A stretch of 64,000 nucleotides of DNA from the NCBI GenBank assembly GCA_000828835.1, contig AP014633.1, positions 4,746,006 to 4,810,005 of the forward strand. The letters run 5' to 3'. The stretch comes from Thioploca ingrica. Lineage in GTDB: Bacteria; Pseudomonadota; Gammaproteobacteria; Beggiatoales; Beggiatoaceae. A program made the translations under genes and the position numbers. The notes beneath the pieces were generated by a model, which was given only the letters and a program-made list of their open reading frames with translations, ran no database searches and was not told the DNA's origin. This document shows, piece after piece, positions 44,599 to 54,426 of this stretch. Each line of letters begins with the position of its first letter. Position 1 is the stretch's first letter.

Positions 44599-45276
44599 AT
44601 GACCAGTTTATTCAAACGAATGAGTGATATCGTCAACGCCAATATTAACGATTTACTTGATCATATCGAAGATCCAGAACGCATGATTAAACAAATCATC
44701 CGTGAAATGGAAGAAAATATTAATCAATGCAAAGAAGGTGTGATTACCGCGATTGCGAGTGAAAAGCGACTATTCCGTGAGCTAGAAACGCACCGTCACC
44801 ACGCTCAAGAGTGGCTTCAGAAAGCACAAACCGCCTTAGAATTGGATAAAGAAGAGTTAGCACGTTCGGCATTAAAGCAGAAGAAAGAGATTGATAAAAT
44901 CATCAGTGGTTTAGAACCCGCTTGGGAATCCGCTCAAGCCACGAGTGAACGTCTAAAAACCCAATTGCGTCAATTGGAAGCGAAGTTAACCGAAGCAAAA
45001 TTAAAACGCAGTACCTTGATAGCACGGCAACAAGCTGCTCAAGCGCGTCATCAATTGCATACAACGGTAGACAAACTTCAAGCACATTGGGAAACACAGA
45101 CGTGTTTTAACCGGATGGAAGATAAGATCGCCGATATGGAAAGCCGAACGGAAGCACTAGCCGAATTGGATGAGGATCGGTCACCCTTGGAAAAGGAATT
45201 TTTGGATATGGAAATAAATAAAGAAGTGGAAGCGGAATTAGCTTCACTGAAAATTAAAATTCCCAAACAGTCATAG
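44599..45276 (+). CDS. PspA/IM30 (Vipp1) family protein
   Basis: PspA-family proteins bind stressed inner membranes and polymerise into rings and rods related to ESCRT-III. The 225-residue product has the family start: an amphipathic N-terminal helix followed by LFKRMSDIVNANINDLLDHIEDPERMIKQIIREME, then long charged coiled coils (about 30-150), and a C-terminal helix with EKEFLDMEINKEVEAELASLK. Length is that of PspA. The usual pspBC genes are absent; instead a giant membrane protein gene follows after 35 bp, with its own AGGAGGA site. Co-transcription is likely. Confidence 0.9.
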   Translation: MTSLFKRMSDIVNANINDLLDHIEDPERMIKQIIREMEENINQCKEGVITAIASEKRLFRELETHRHHAQEWLQKAQTALELDKEELARSALKQKKEIDKIISGLEPAWESAQATSERLKTQLRQLEAKLTEAKLKRSTLIARQQAAQARHQLHTTVDKLQAHWETQTCFNRMEDKIADMESRTEALAELDEDRSPLEKEFLDMEINKEVEAELASLKIKIPKQS

Positions 45277-45311
45277 TTACCGCTCAAATCGGTTACTTGG
45301 AGGAGGAAAAT

Positions 45312-48300
45312 ATGATTATTATTCTTTTTCTATTGTTATTTTTTTTCTGGTATAACTTACCAGAAATAGTAGCTCTCATTGCTACGATAATACTAATATT
45401 CTGGGCTATTTATAAACATAACCAGTCATTACCGGTTGAAGCCCAATCTAAGCCTCACATCGATAATGATCCGAATACTCAGTTAATCGCCACCGTTTTA
45501 TTATATTTAGAACTGAAACAACAGCATCGTTTAGGTCATTTATCTACGGATGATTACAACTATCTCACTGAAAATATAGATATTATTTATACTCAGTTAG
45601 TTAAGAAATTAGGCATAACTGGAAGTCAACGTCAGGTACAATTAGAAACGGCTTGGATTCTTTTGAGGAGACAGGTAGGAGGAGATAACTTGGGCGCACC
45701 ACCTTGGCGTTCAACTTCTCAACCAACTTCATCACCAATCCCGGCAAAAGAAAAGTCTTTTACTCAGAAATCGCCGGTTCAACCTACTGAAATTCAAGTG
45801 GCTGTTATGGCGGACTCGCCAACGGTAACGCCTCAAGCCACTTCTTTGCCAAAAACTGAAGCCGTGGTTCATACTCAAAAGAAGGAATCTCCGGTTCAAC
45901 CGGCTAAAATTCAAATGGCTGCTGTGGCGAACTCGCCAACAGTAACACCACCTCAAGCTACCTTTTTGCCAAAAGTGGCGAGCAACCCTGCTCAAGCGAC
46001 TCTACCACCCGTTAATGCAGAGCCATTGTCCTTTACTCAGACGGTTGAGAAAACAACACCTGCTGCTCAGCCAATCATAGCACCACCTCAATCAGCATTG
46101 TTGCCCAAAGTGCTAAAGATTACTAAAGCTGTGGTTCACACTCAGCAAAAAAAGACAGCCTTTTCTTGGTTACCACGCCAGTTCAACCGAGAACTATTCA
46201 CCCGTCTGTTGCTGCCGTTTTTATGGCAAAATTTAGGTTGGTTTATCGGCGGTTTTTGCTTTATTTCGGGTTCAGTTTTTTTAGTGACGAATACCACTGG
46301 CTTCGCTAAAGCAGTCACCGTATTTACAATTCTTTACCTTTATACTTTACTGCTGTTTTGGGGAAGTTATCAAATTCGGCGGCGGCGTCCACAATTATTG
46401 ACAGCCAGCCACGTGTTATCCACCTTAGCAGTTTTATTAGTACCGCTGGATCTGGCGGCAGCAACACGTCTGATTCAAAGTAGTCTTCCTAACTTGGGCT
46501 TAGTTAGTTTAACAATCTTGGGTGTGGTCATTACGGTTGGTCTGTTGGTTATAGCGACTCGTCTGGCTTCTGGCATGATGGAACGTCATTTACAAAATGA
46601 ACATCCTTACTTATTCATTGCGCTAGCGAGTTTACAGTTGGTCATCCCGATAGTTAATTTTATACCCCATTGGTTGGTGTTAGCGGGGTTACATGTCAGT
46701 TTGCTGAGTTTATTAAGTTATGCCTTATGGCGTTTTAGTCAACAGTGGTTATACGCGATTTTTATCGAACCACACCCGGTCGCTTACTACGCCGCCGGTA
46801 CCTTGATCTATGCGGCTATCGTTACTTTTATTCATTCGATTTGGGCCAGTGGCATAACGTTACCGGCCGGTTATGTGGGCCCATTTTTAATGGCACTTTG
46901 CTTCCTATTATTGCAAGTGGATATCCAATTTAAACAGTGGGTTCATAAACAAGCTTTATTAAGCCATTTCACTTTTGTCATTTATGGATTATCAGTGATC
47001 GCCGTTTTATATTCGTGGGTTGGACTCATCCCTATCACTTTGACCCTGATGATAGGTAGCGTGGTTTATGGAATGATGTTATGGAATTATTTAACATTAC
47101 CGCCGCTCTATTTATTGCTCGCTTGTTTAAGTGGATTATATGGCTTATTAATTTTACAGTATTTTCCTTATCACTGGTATTTTTTGCTCAGTTTACCGGG
47201 GTTGAGTAGCTTGATGGGGTTACACCACTGGGCTCAACAACGTCATTCAATGGCTTTAGCTATTATTTGTTATCGAGTTATTTTCAGTTTAGGTCTCGGT
47301 TTATTTATCTGGAGTCTTTACCACGTTGCTCCTGGAGAAATCGGTTGGTTAACGGCGATAGCGGCTACAGTCGTCATTACCACCTGGAGTTGGCGAAAAC
47401 CGGTCGATTTTTACCCCCCCGGTGGGGCTAAATATTATCAATACGCTGTCTTCGTTGGATTAATAACGATCACGTTAGCTTATACACCGCTTTATTTAGG
47501 ACTAAGTTGGATAACGCAATTTAGCAGTGGTTTAGTCATCTTGTCGGTATTATGGAGTGCTTGGGGATTATTCATTCGCCGCGTTGCCAAAGAATCCGCC
47601 GTCGTATTTGTTAATAGTGCGCTACTCAGCTTAATTGCCAGCGTGATTTTAGTGGCGATTTACTTGCCAACTTCTTTACCGGGGTTACTGGTTGCCGTGA
47701 GCGGCGTGTTACTCTGGTTGAGTTTAAGTTTATACAGTAGAACCTTGTTTTACGTTACTTTAATCGCGTTGGGAACCGCCGGCATAGTCTTCAAAAATTA
47801 TTACTTACAGGAATCTTCTGGGAAAGGGATTATTTTATTAGCGGTAGGCGTATGGATGCTCTTGTGGTGGCTTCACTATCGTATTATTTACTTGCCAGCG
47901 CGTTCTACAACCCGCAAACCAGTTGAAACTATTGCTAACCAACCTGATTTGACCTTACTTGGATTACTCACTTTATCACCAACCACTTACGCTAACCGGT
48001 TTGAATTGTTGAAACCACCTTTAGAACAGACTTTGGTATTAGCGTGGTTAATCGGTTTAGGGTCAACGCTTAAATCACTCATATTAATTAATAGCTTAGC
48101 AGAAATTTTAACCTCATCCTGGTCAAGCACACTGATTTGGAATGCGGTGGTCACGGCTTTAATCGCCGGGCAGTTGCAACGCCTTGAACTGATACCTCTC
48201 GCCCTCGCCTTATTCGCTGGGGCGTTGTGGACATTGGGTTCGGTGCAAATTGGTTGGTTACTAGCTATCACCGGTGCCGTATTGATTTGGATAAACAGCT

Positions 48301-51300
48301 TGTTCATTTTTAGCCACTCCCGCTCCTGGATGACTTTCTTGGGTTGGTCGGTGAAAGAAGGGATTCGACCACTCGTTGAGCAGATCATTCATTGGACTGT
48401 TGTGGCTATCTGTTTTATCAGCTTAGCTGGGGTAATGTCGTTCAATTTCGCCTTAGTGCAATTGGCCACTTTAGCGGTTGCTATCCTATTTTTCGCTTGG
48501 GCAGGTTGGCGTTATCAATTGCAATTACACAGTTACATGGTTATTGGCTGCACTATTTTAAGTCTGCCTATTTTAAGCTTTAGCCTACTCGGTTGGCTAA
48601 CCATATTACTACCCACTATACCACTGTATTTATTGGCTTTATTAGCGATAGGATTGGCCGTATTAGCCCATCTGCTTACCCAATCACCTTTAGCTACTTT
48701 GTATTCCCGTCCCTTGTATCACACAGCTTATTTTTCTTACCTATTATCTTTGATAAGTAGCTTGTATTTGTTAGGGCAACCTAATACCAGTTATGGCGGT
48801 AAATCTCTCGTAGGAATATTTGTTATTCTAGCATTTGGACAATTACCGCTTTTACGCTCATTAGCTATAGCCCTAAAAATACGGGGAATTGGAATAGCAC
48901 TATTATTAAGTTTAGCTGGGTTCATTTGGGTTTTTTACTCTCATCCAGCTCAGCTTTTCTGGTTCACCTGGCTGTGGGCACTCATTCTGTGGGGAATGGG
49001 GCATTATGGACTTCCTTCCTTCAATAACCGTTGGCCGCAATGGGCTGTCGAACCCACTTTTTGGCCCATTCTGGGATTCGGTTTATTGATCATGGCCTTT
49101 TCATCGGAAACTTGGCAATTCAATCACTTGACTTATTTGCAAACGATAATTCCCGTCACTTTCTATTTCGTTCTCATGTTGCGCAATACTGACTGGAAAT
49201 GGCTACCTTGGTTAGTTGGTTTAGCTTTAATGGTCAGTGGTGGGGTAGTATTATTAGTAGTAAGTAATGGGGTGGTATCATTGGAATTATCGCGTGATTC
49301 AGAGTTATTTTTCATTTTTGGAATAACAATTTGGGTCAATTTATTATTCTGGCTATCACGAGTTATTCAGCGTTCTCATGAGATAGCCCATTGGCAGTTC
49401 CAGCGGCTAGTTCAACCTTTATTGATCTGGTCTATCGGAGTCATTGGCCTTCAGCTACTTGGATTAAGCTTTATCACGCTGCTAGTCAATTTCTCTTTTT
49501 CTCACCAACACTTTTCATCAAGTGAAGTTACAGTCCTCATTGTTTGGGCAATATTACTCAATTTTTCTTGCTTTCACTTAGTCAGCGTATCAATGCAATC
49601 CGTATTTGCTCATACTTTGATATTATCATTGTTAAATACCACCTTGTTATTACTCAACGGCTGGATTAATACACCGCTATTACTCAGTTTATGGACAGGT
49701 GGATTATTGCTTTATTTCAAAGTGAATAACCAAGCTCACCCAATTTGGCTAACTACCCTCGCTACTTGGTTATGGCTTAGTTTTGCGGCGGCATTACTTA
49801 CTTTCCCTCTCCTGTTGATGCCAGCGATTTCAATGAATGAACGCTTATTAACGCTGGGCTTATTAGCAGCCTTAAGTTTTATGTTTGGTTGGTTTAATAT
49901 CCACCACCAGATGACGAGAAGTTGGTTGGTCGGTAGCGTTGTCCTTGCTGGATTATTTTTGCACCTGATTTGGTTAATGATATTGCCCCAGGAGCAACCC
50001 ATTTTACTCTTACCGTGGTATGCGTTACAAAATGGCTTACTGATGTGGGGTACGTTTTGGTTGAGAGCTCAAAATTTTGCTATCGCCGAGGATAAACAAG
50101 CTCATTTACACTGGTTGCTCCGGGGATTAACCCCAGTACTAACAAGTTTGAGCTTATTGAGTTTGTGGTTAGCACAAGGGATGTCGGTCTTAGCTATTGC
50201 GAAGGATCAAGAACCACTCAATTTTTTCGCCCAATTGGCGGTGATTGTCACCTACTTGCTTCTCCTCGGGGGATGGTGGCGATACAGTCCTTGGCAAAAG
50301 ACGGATAAGAAAAATTGGATTGATAGCTTGGCTATTTTAATCGCTGGGTTAGGAATTTACCTCCGCTTGTTAGGGGTGGGTTTCGCACCGCCTAGTGTTT
50401 GGGATACCGCCGTACCGCTATTACTTAGTTTATGGACGGGTGGATTATTGCTTTACTTCCAAGTGAATAACCAAGCTCACCAAATCTGGCTTACTCTCCG
50501 AGCGATTTGGTTATGGCTTAGTTTAGCGACTACATTGCTCAGCCTCATTCTCATGCCAGCGATTTCAACGAATGAGCAATTATTGACGCTAGGCTTATTG
50601 GCTACCCTGAGTTTTATGTTCAGTGGGTTCAATATCCACCATTATGCCGTGAGAGGCGGGTTGGTGGGTGGTGTGGTCTTCTTGGGATTATTTTTGCACC
50701 TGATTTGGTTAATGATATTACCCCAGGATCAACTCACTTCACTCTTGCCGTGGTATGCGTTACAAAATGGCTTACTGATGTGGGGTACGTTCTGGTTGAG
50801 AACCCAAGATTTCTTCACCATCGCCGAGGATAAACAAGCTCATTTACGCTGGTTGCTCAGAGGCTTAGCACTAGTACTCGCGAGTTTGACCCTATTTAGT
50901 TTATTATTAGCACAAGGGATGTCGGTCTTAGCTCTCGCAAAGAATCAAGAAACGCTGAGTTTCTTTGCTCAACTGGCGGTGATTGTCACCTACTTGCTTC
51001 TCCTCGGAGGATGGTGGCGATACAGTCCTTGGCAAAATAATCATAAGGAAATTTGGATGGGTAGTTTGGCTATTTTAATAGCTGGATTAGGGATTTACCT
51101 CCGCTTGTTAGGGGTGGGTTTCGCGCCGCCCAATGTTTGGGATACCGCCGTCTTGATGGGCAGTAGCTATGTGCTATTAGCCATTCAACATCTTTATCCG
51201 GCTTATCCACTGTATCGGTTAACTTTACTGATACCCGGATTAGCTATACTAACCGTACCGCCACAACTGGAATCTATTCAAGCCAGCATGGCTTTAGTAG

Positions 51301-51866
51301 CTGCTGCCACTTTATACCTGCTCATGCCCCGTCGTTCCCAGCAAAATTTACCGCTTTATTTAGGGCTATTAGCTTTAAATGTGGGTCTCTATTTGTGGGT
51401 GCCCAGTTTGGCTCAGGATTATAAACTGCTTCAAGTTTATACTATCCCGGCGGCCCTAAGCTTGTTATTGATGTTACAATTACACGAGTTAGAGCTAAAA
51501 CCCAGTGTGCTGAATGCGATACGCTTGGTTGCGCTTAGTACCTTATATGCCAGTGCGACTTTAGACGTTTTTCTTCAAGAAGCACTCAGTATTTTCATTT
51601 TAGTGTTAGCTTTAAGTTTAGCCGGGGTGATACTCGGAATCGCTTTACGCATACGGGTTTTTCTTTATAGCAGTACCGTATTTTTAGTCCTCAATGTGGT
51701 AGGGCAACTCATTCAATTTTATCCAGAAGGACGTTTGGGCAAAGCGATTATCTTAATGATACTGGGTATATTAATCACCGCCGGAATGATTTGGTTTAGT
51801 ATCCAACGTGAAATATTCCTACAACGAATTGATAATATGCGCGCCAATTTAGCTACTTGGGCGTAA
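45312..51866 (+). CDS. Giant polytopic membrane protein downstream of pspA
   Basis: A 2184-residue protein with many dozens of hydrophobic spans. The ATG at 45312 is chosen because GGAGGAGG lies just before it (an in-frame TTG upstream is part of that site). Layout: one N-terminal span (1-30), a soluble helical part (about 45-135) with LSTDDYNYLTENIDIIY, a Pro/Thr/Gln-rich linker with an imperfect duplicated block (about 150-280, SPVQP...SPTVTP), then near-continuous transmembrane helices from about 290 to the end. The first membrane block (LGWFIGGFCFISGSVFLV) resembles large DUF2157/DUF2339-like envelope proteins, an uncertain match. Residues about 1456-1946 are a recent tandem duplication. 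Confidence 0.85.
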   Translation: MIIILFLLLFFFWYNLPEIVALIATIILIFWAIYKHNQSLPVEAQSKPHIDNDPNTQLIATVLLYLELKQQHRLGHLSTDDYNYLTENIDIIYTQLVKKLGITGSQRQVQLETAWILLRRQVGGDNLGAPPWRSTSQPTSSPIPAKEKSFTQKSPVQPTEIQVAVMADSPTVTPQATSLPKTEAVVHTQKKESPVQPAKIQMAAVANSPTVTPPQATFLPKVASNPAQATLPPVNAEPLSFTQTVEKTTPAAQPIIAPPQSALLPKVLKITKAVVHTQQKKTAFSWLPRQFNRELFTRLLLPFLWQNLGWFIGGFCFISGSVFLVTNTTGFAKAVTVFTILYLYTLLLFWGSYQIRRRRPQLLTASHVLSTLAVLLVPLDLAAATRLIQSSLPNLGLVSLTILGVVITVGLLVIATRLASGMMERHLQNEHPYLFIALASLQLVIPIVNFIPHWLVLAGLHVSLLSLLSYALWRFSQQWLYAIFIEPHPVAYYAAGTLIYAAIVTFIHSIWASGITLPAGYVGPFLMALCFLLLQVDIQFKQWVHKQALLSHFTFVIYGLSVIAVLYSWVGLIPITLTLMIGSVVYGMMLWNYLTLPPLYLLLACLSGLYGLLILQYFPYHWYFLLSLPGLSSLMGLHHWAQQRHSMALAIICYRVIFSLGLGLFIWSLYHVAPGEIGWLTAIAATVVITTWSWRKPVDFYPPGGAKYYQYAVFVGLITITLAYTPLYLGLSWITQFSSGLVILSVLWSAWGLFIRRVAKESAVVFVNSALLSLIASVILVAIYLPTSLPGLLVAVSGVLLWLSLSLYSRTLFYVTLIALGTAGIVFKNYYLQESSGKGIILLAVGVWMLLWWLHYRIIYLPARSTTRKPVETIANQPDLTLLGLLTLSPTTYANRFELLKPPLEQTLVLAWLIGLGSTLKSLILINSLAEILTSSWSSTLIWNAVVTALIAGQLQRLELIPLALALFAGALWTLGSVQIGWLLAITGAVLIWINSLFIFSHSRSWMTFLGWSVKEGIRPLVEQIIHWTVVAICFISLAGVMSFNFALVQLATLAVAILFFAWAGWRYQLQLHSYMVIGCTILSLPILSFSLLGWLTILLPTIPLYLLALLAIGLAVLAHLLTQSPLATLYSRPLYHTAYFSYLLSLISSLYLLGQPNTSYGGKSLVGIFVILAFGQLPLLRSLAIALKIRGIGIALLLSLAGFIWVFYSHPAQLFWFTWLWALILWGMGHYGLPSFNNRWPQWAVEPTFWPILGFGLLIMAFSSETWQFNHLTYLQTIIPVTFYFVLMLRNTDWKWLPWLVGLALMVSGGVVLLVVSNGVVSLELSRDSELFFIFGITIWVNLLFWLSRVIQRSHEIAHWQFQRLVQPLLIWSIGVIGLQLLGLSFITLLVNFSFSHQHFSSSEVTVLIVWAILLNFSCFHLVSVSMQSVFAHTLILSLLNTTLLLLNGWINTPLLLSLWTGGLLLYFKVNNQAHPIWLTTLATWLWLSFAAALLTFPLLLMPAISMNERLLTLGLLAALSFMFGWFNIHHQMTRSWLVGSVVLAGLFLHLIWLMILPQEQPILLLPWYALQNGLLMWGTFWLRAQNFAIAEDKQAHLHWLLRGLTPVLTSLSLLSLWLAQGMSVLAIAKDQEPLNFFAQLAVIVTYLLLLGGWWRYSPWQKTDKKNWIDSLAILIAGLGIYLRLLGVGFAPPSVWDTAVPLLLSLWTGGLLLYFQVNNQAHQIWLTLRAIWLWLSLATTLLSLILMPAISTNEQLLTLGLLATLSFMFSGFNIHHYAVRGGLVGGVVFLGLFLHLIWLMILPQDQLTSLLPWYALQNGLLMWGTFWLRTQDFFTIAEDKQAHLRWLLRGLALVLASLTLFSLLLAQGMSVLALAKNQETLSFFAQLAVIVTYLLLLGGWWRYSPWQNNHKEIWMGSLAILIAGLGIYLRLLGVGFAPPNVWDTAVLMGSSYVLLAIQHLYPAYPLYRLTLLIPGLAILTVPPQLESIQASMALVAAATLYLLMPRRSQQNLPLYLGLLALNVGLYLWVPSLAQDYKLLQVYTIPAALSLLLMLQLHELELKPSVLNAIRLVALSTLYASATLDVFLQEALSIFILVLALSLAGVILGIALRIRVFLYSSTVFLVLNVVGQLIQFYPEGRLGKAIILMILGILITAGMIWFSIQREIFLQRIDNMRANLATWA
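49677..51151 (+). repeat. Tandem duplication of about 741 bp inside the giant membrane protein gene
   Basis: Two adjacent in-frame copies, about 49677-50414 and 50418-51151, offset by 741 bp (247 codons). They start with CTATTACTCAGTTTATGG-like DNA and end with GGGATACCGCCGT, and most codons match, including long exact runs such as the codons for LPWYALQNGLLMWGTFWLR. The spacing keeps the reading frame and duplicates about six or seven membrane spans. Confidence 0.9.
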
Positions 51867-51872
51867 ATGTGG

Positions 51873-51906
51873 AGAAAGGAGAGAAAGGATATTTCCTCTC
51901 CTTTCT
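51873..51906 (+). terminator. Putative terminator after the giant membrane protein gene
   Basis: A perfect 11-bp stem, AGAAAGGAGAG (51873-51883) and CTCTCCTTTCT (51896-51906), with a 12-base loop, starts 7 bp after the stop codon. There is no good T-run after it, so efficiency is uncertain. Confidence 0.5.
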
Positions 51907-52243
51907 AGAATGTGAATCGGGTTAAGTGTGCGAAAGCTAACTTTGGTTAGGTTTCGTTCCTCAACTTAACCTCACTTAATTTATATACGTTCCCCTTGTT
52001 TTTAGCCAAGAGAGATATTAAAAATATCTAAAATATGATATAATAAAAAATTATATAATAAAATAAATTTTATTGTTGTTTACAATCAATTTGAAAGGAT
52101 TCTTTCCTACCTAAGTATTTCAATTGAGCGTATTATTTGAGTAAGTTAAAATCACGTTGCGTTTAGAGTGGTAAAATTTGACAAAATAGTTCATTATAAT
52201 AGGCTTATCAATTTTTACAGTTTTAGTTTAGGAGATTATAACA
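51907..52243. other. AT-rich gap upstream of the small lipoprotein gene
   Basis: A 337-bp gap. It holds a weak inverted repeat, GGTTAAGTG near 51918 with CAACTTAACCTCACTTAA near 51962, and then strongly AT-rich DNA (52010-52080) that may contain the promoter of the lipoprotein gene. No gene seen. Confidence 0.45.
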
Positions 52244-52558
52244 ATGTTATTAAGATTACCATTATTTTTGTTTATATTATTATTGAGCATTGTGGGTTGC
52301 GAACAGCAGGATAAGGAAACCAATACTAAATCTCCACCCGGTATGTCTACGCCAGAAAAACCAGCTATGCCAACTAACAAGGAGGAAAATACTGGTACTA
52401 CCGGATCGGATACCACTCCTGGAGGGGAAACTGATGCCAAGAAAACTGAACCTGATGCCAATAAAGCAGCAGAACCGAGCACAGATACTCCAGCAGCCGG
52501 TGGTGAAGGAGCAACTGAAACTAAACCCGATAAAGAAACAACTGACAATGCTCATTAG
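52244..52558 (+). CDS. Small Pro/Thr-rich lipoprotein
   Basis: A 104-residue lipoprotein with an uninterrupted hydrophobic signal and the lipobox SIVGC (Cys at residue 19). The mature part is entirely low complexity: Pro, Thr, Glu, Lys, Asp and Gly, with no predicted fold. TAGGAG lies 13 bp before the ATG. It has its own terminator downstream. Function unknown; it could be a tether or a surface-exposed decoy-like lipopeptide, but nothing in the sequence decides this. Confidence 0.72.
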   Translation: MLLRLPLFLFILLLSIVGCEQQDKETNTKSPPGMSTPEKPAMPTNKEENTGTTGSDTTPGGETDAKKTEPDANKAAEPSTDTPAAGGEGATETKPDKETTDNAH

Positions 52559-52625
52559 TCAATGCACAGTACGGGTTGCTTTGCGACTGAACTTTGCTTA
52601 GGCTAAATTCTTTCTTGAGTAGTTT

Positions 52626-52660
52626 CTAGGGGTATTCAACCGGATACCCCTAGTTTATTA
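52626..52660 (+). terminator. Rho-independent terminator
   Basis: A perfect 10-bp stem, CTAGGGGTAT (52626-52635) and ATACCCCTAG (52644-52653), with an 8-base loop and TTTATTA following. It lies 68 bp after the lipoprotein stop and is the best-formed terminator in the window. Confidence 0.75.
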
Positions 52661-52812
52661 GAAATAAAAAAATAGATTAACTAGCGTTATAGAGAAATCA
52701 AAAACTTCTTGTTGTTACCTATATAAAAATAAGTGATTATTCATAAGGATTTGTAAAACTTGTTTTAGGTAAGCAGGTTGGCCTTTTTTATTCGATAAAG
52801 TACTGTAGAATT

Positions 52813-53082
52813 ATGATGATACCACATAAATCAAGCGATATATGGAAGTTACTCGTCACTGGCAAGAAAAAGTGTAGGTGTAATCTTGTGCCAGCAAGTA
52901 TTTTGTTAGAAAGAATTGTTCGCTCTACTCAGGATGATGATTCACCAGAAAACATCCAACAGTGTGTTGAAGAAACCTATAATTTCTTTGTTCGTTATAC
53001 ACCTATTCTTAGTAAGGATATTTATCAACTTTTTTTTGAAGAAGTTAATGAACAAGTTCCTTGCAGTTCCAAAGAACACTAA
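52813..53082 (+). CDS. Small hypothetical protein
   Basis: An 89-residue reading frame starting with ATG-ATG at 52813/52816. The product is mixed in composition, with a Lys/Cys patch (GKKKCRCN) near residue 20 and an acidic helical middle (TQDDDSPENIQQCVEETYNFFV). I recognise no family. It has plausible codon use, no overlap with any other gene and its own upstream gap, but no clear Shine-Dalgarno, so it may or may not be a gene. Confidence 0.42.
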   Translation: MMIPHKSSDIWKLLVTGKKKCRCNLVPASILLERIVRSTQDDDSPENIQQCVEETYNFFVRYTPILSKDIYQLFFEEVNEQVPCSSKEH

Positions 53083-53487
53083 AATAATTTAGTCCTATTT
53101 ATCATCTGAGGTTTCATGGTAAAGTGGTTAATTCTAATGAAGGTAATTGAGGAAAAAGGATTTTAGTACTTTGGTAATACTGAGTTGTTTTCAAGCGTAT
53201 CTACTTCAGTCTCTCTATTTCGCTCAATGTCAGCAAAGAATTGCCGACATTCATTTATTCTTGAACGCAAGTTAGTATTAAGAACGAAAATGGGTAATAA
53301 ACTTTCCGCTGGTGCTAAAAATGGGGTGATTGTGGCGTAACAAGGAGTTGCAACCCCTTGATACTCTTACGTTAACATCACTACCCATTTGGCACCACCC
53401 ACTTTCCTCATCTTTATTCCAAGGAGGGGTAGTTTTTTTATAGAAACCAAATAGCCCTACTTTTACCAGCAACCCTATCAGTACGCC
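53083..53487. other. Gap with a near-palindrome upstream of the DUF599 gene
   Basis: A 405-bp gap. CAAGGAGTTGCAACCCCTTG at 53340-53359 is a 20-bp near-palindrome (two mismatched positions) of the class of hairpins common in this window; a similar GGTTGGCAACC unit is at about 43296. Nothing else is recognised and no gene is seen. Confidence 0.5.
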
Positions 53488-54165
53488 ATGCTAGAAATAG
53501 TTAACTCCTTTGCCAACGATATCATTGGCTTCACCACCAGTGCAATATTGTTAATCTTATATCACGTTTTTTTGCGCTACCAAATCCGTAACAACCCGGC
53601 TTATACTGTGCAATCAGTAAATATCATCGCGCGTACCGCTTGGGTGGAAAATATCATGCGTAATGGCAAAGATATACTGGCTGTGCAAACCTTGCGCAAT
53701 TCCACGATGGCAGCTACTTTTCTTGCCTCCACCTCGGTATTGTTGATCATGGGAGTATTGAGCCTAAGTGGTCAAGGTGATAAGCTGCATTCCACCTGGC
53801 ACATACTGAATCTAGTTGGCTCAAAACACCCAGAACTATGGGTAACAAAAGTGCTACTCATGTTGTTGGACCTGTTGGTGGCATTTTTCAGTTTTGCTAT
53901 GTCTATCCGAATTTACAATCATGTTGGTTATCTCATCAACGTGCCCCTAGAGATGAATCATAAATCCATTTCACCCCACCATGTTGCTGTTCACCTCAAT
54001 CACGCTGGACATTATTACAGCGTTGGTATGCGTGCCTATTACTTGCTAGTGCCACTCGTATTCTGGTTGTTTGGTCCACATTTGATGTTGCTCTCCACCC
54101 TATTGCTGCTCCTCATGCTATACCGCCTGGATCGCGCACCAAAACTAAATTATTTTAATGAATAA
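53488..54165 (+). CDS. DUF599 family membrane protein
   Basis: A 225-residue membrane protein with about four spans (about 10-28, 72-94, 115-140, 185-215). The family's conserved parts are visible: HVFLRYQIRNNPAYTVQSVNIIARTAWVENIM, DILAVQTLRNSTMAATFLASTSVLL in the first half and YYSVGMRAYYLLVPLVFWLFGP near the end. DUF599 proteins are widespread in proteobacteria and plants and lack a known function. Length is typical and the gene seems intact. Nothing in its surroundings suggests a partner. Confidence 0.88.
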   Translation: MLEIVNSFANDIIGFTTSAILLILYHVFLRYQIRNNPAYTVQSVNIIARTAWVENIMRNGKDILAVQTLRNSTMAATFLASTSVLLIMGVLSLSGQGDKLHSTWHILNLVGSKHPELWVTKVLLMLLDLLVAFFSFAMSIRIYNHVGYLINVPLEMNHKSISPHHVAVHLNHAGHYYSVGMRAYYLLVPLVFWLFGPHLMLLSTLLLLLMLYRLDRAPKLNYFNE

Positions 54166-54277
54166 TAATTAAATACGTGGCGCAATTGATAGACTATGAG
54201 TAAACTTTGGACATAATAACCTATCCAAAGCTTCTCCAGAAACCGCCCCTGTAAATATATCGGATAATACAGCTAGT

Positions 54278-54370
54278 GTAGGATGGGTAGCGCACGTCAG
54301 CGCGAAACCTATCCAATTAAGTACTTTGGTTTCCAAAATATTGGGTTTCACTTCGCTCTATCCAACCTAC
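54278..54370. repeat. Inverted repeat GTAGGATGGGTAG/CTATCCAACCTAC
   Basis: A 93-bp unit with 13-bp ends (54278-54290 and 54358-54370) matching as inverted repeats at 11 of 13 positions and a second inner pair (GCGCGAAACCTATCC and GGGTTTCACTTCGC region). It lies between the DUF599 gene and the IS630 left end and has no coding potential of note. Confidence 0.6.
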
Positions 54371-54426
54371 GCACCACATATTATTATAGCTGAAGTACAA
54401 TAAAATAGGTATATGTAAATAGCAGC

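Noticed and set aside
54169..54351. 60-codon frame on the minus strand beside the IS630 left end as the lost 3' half of the NIT gene
   Set aside because: It largely coincides with the repeat at 54278-54370 and its product has no sensor or signalling motif.
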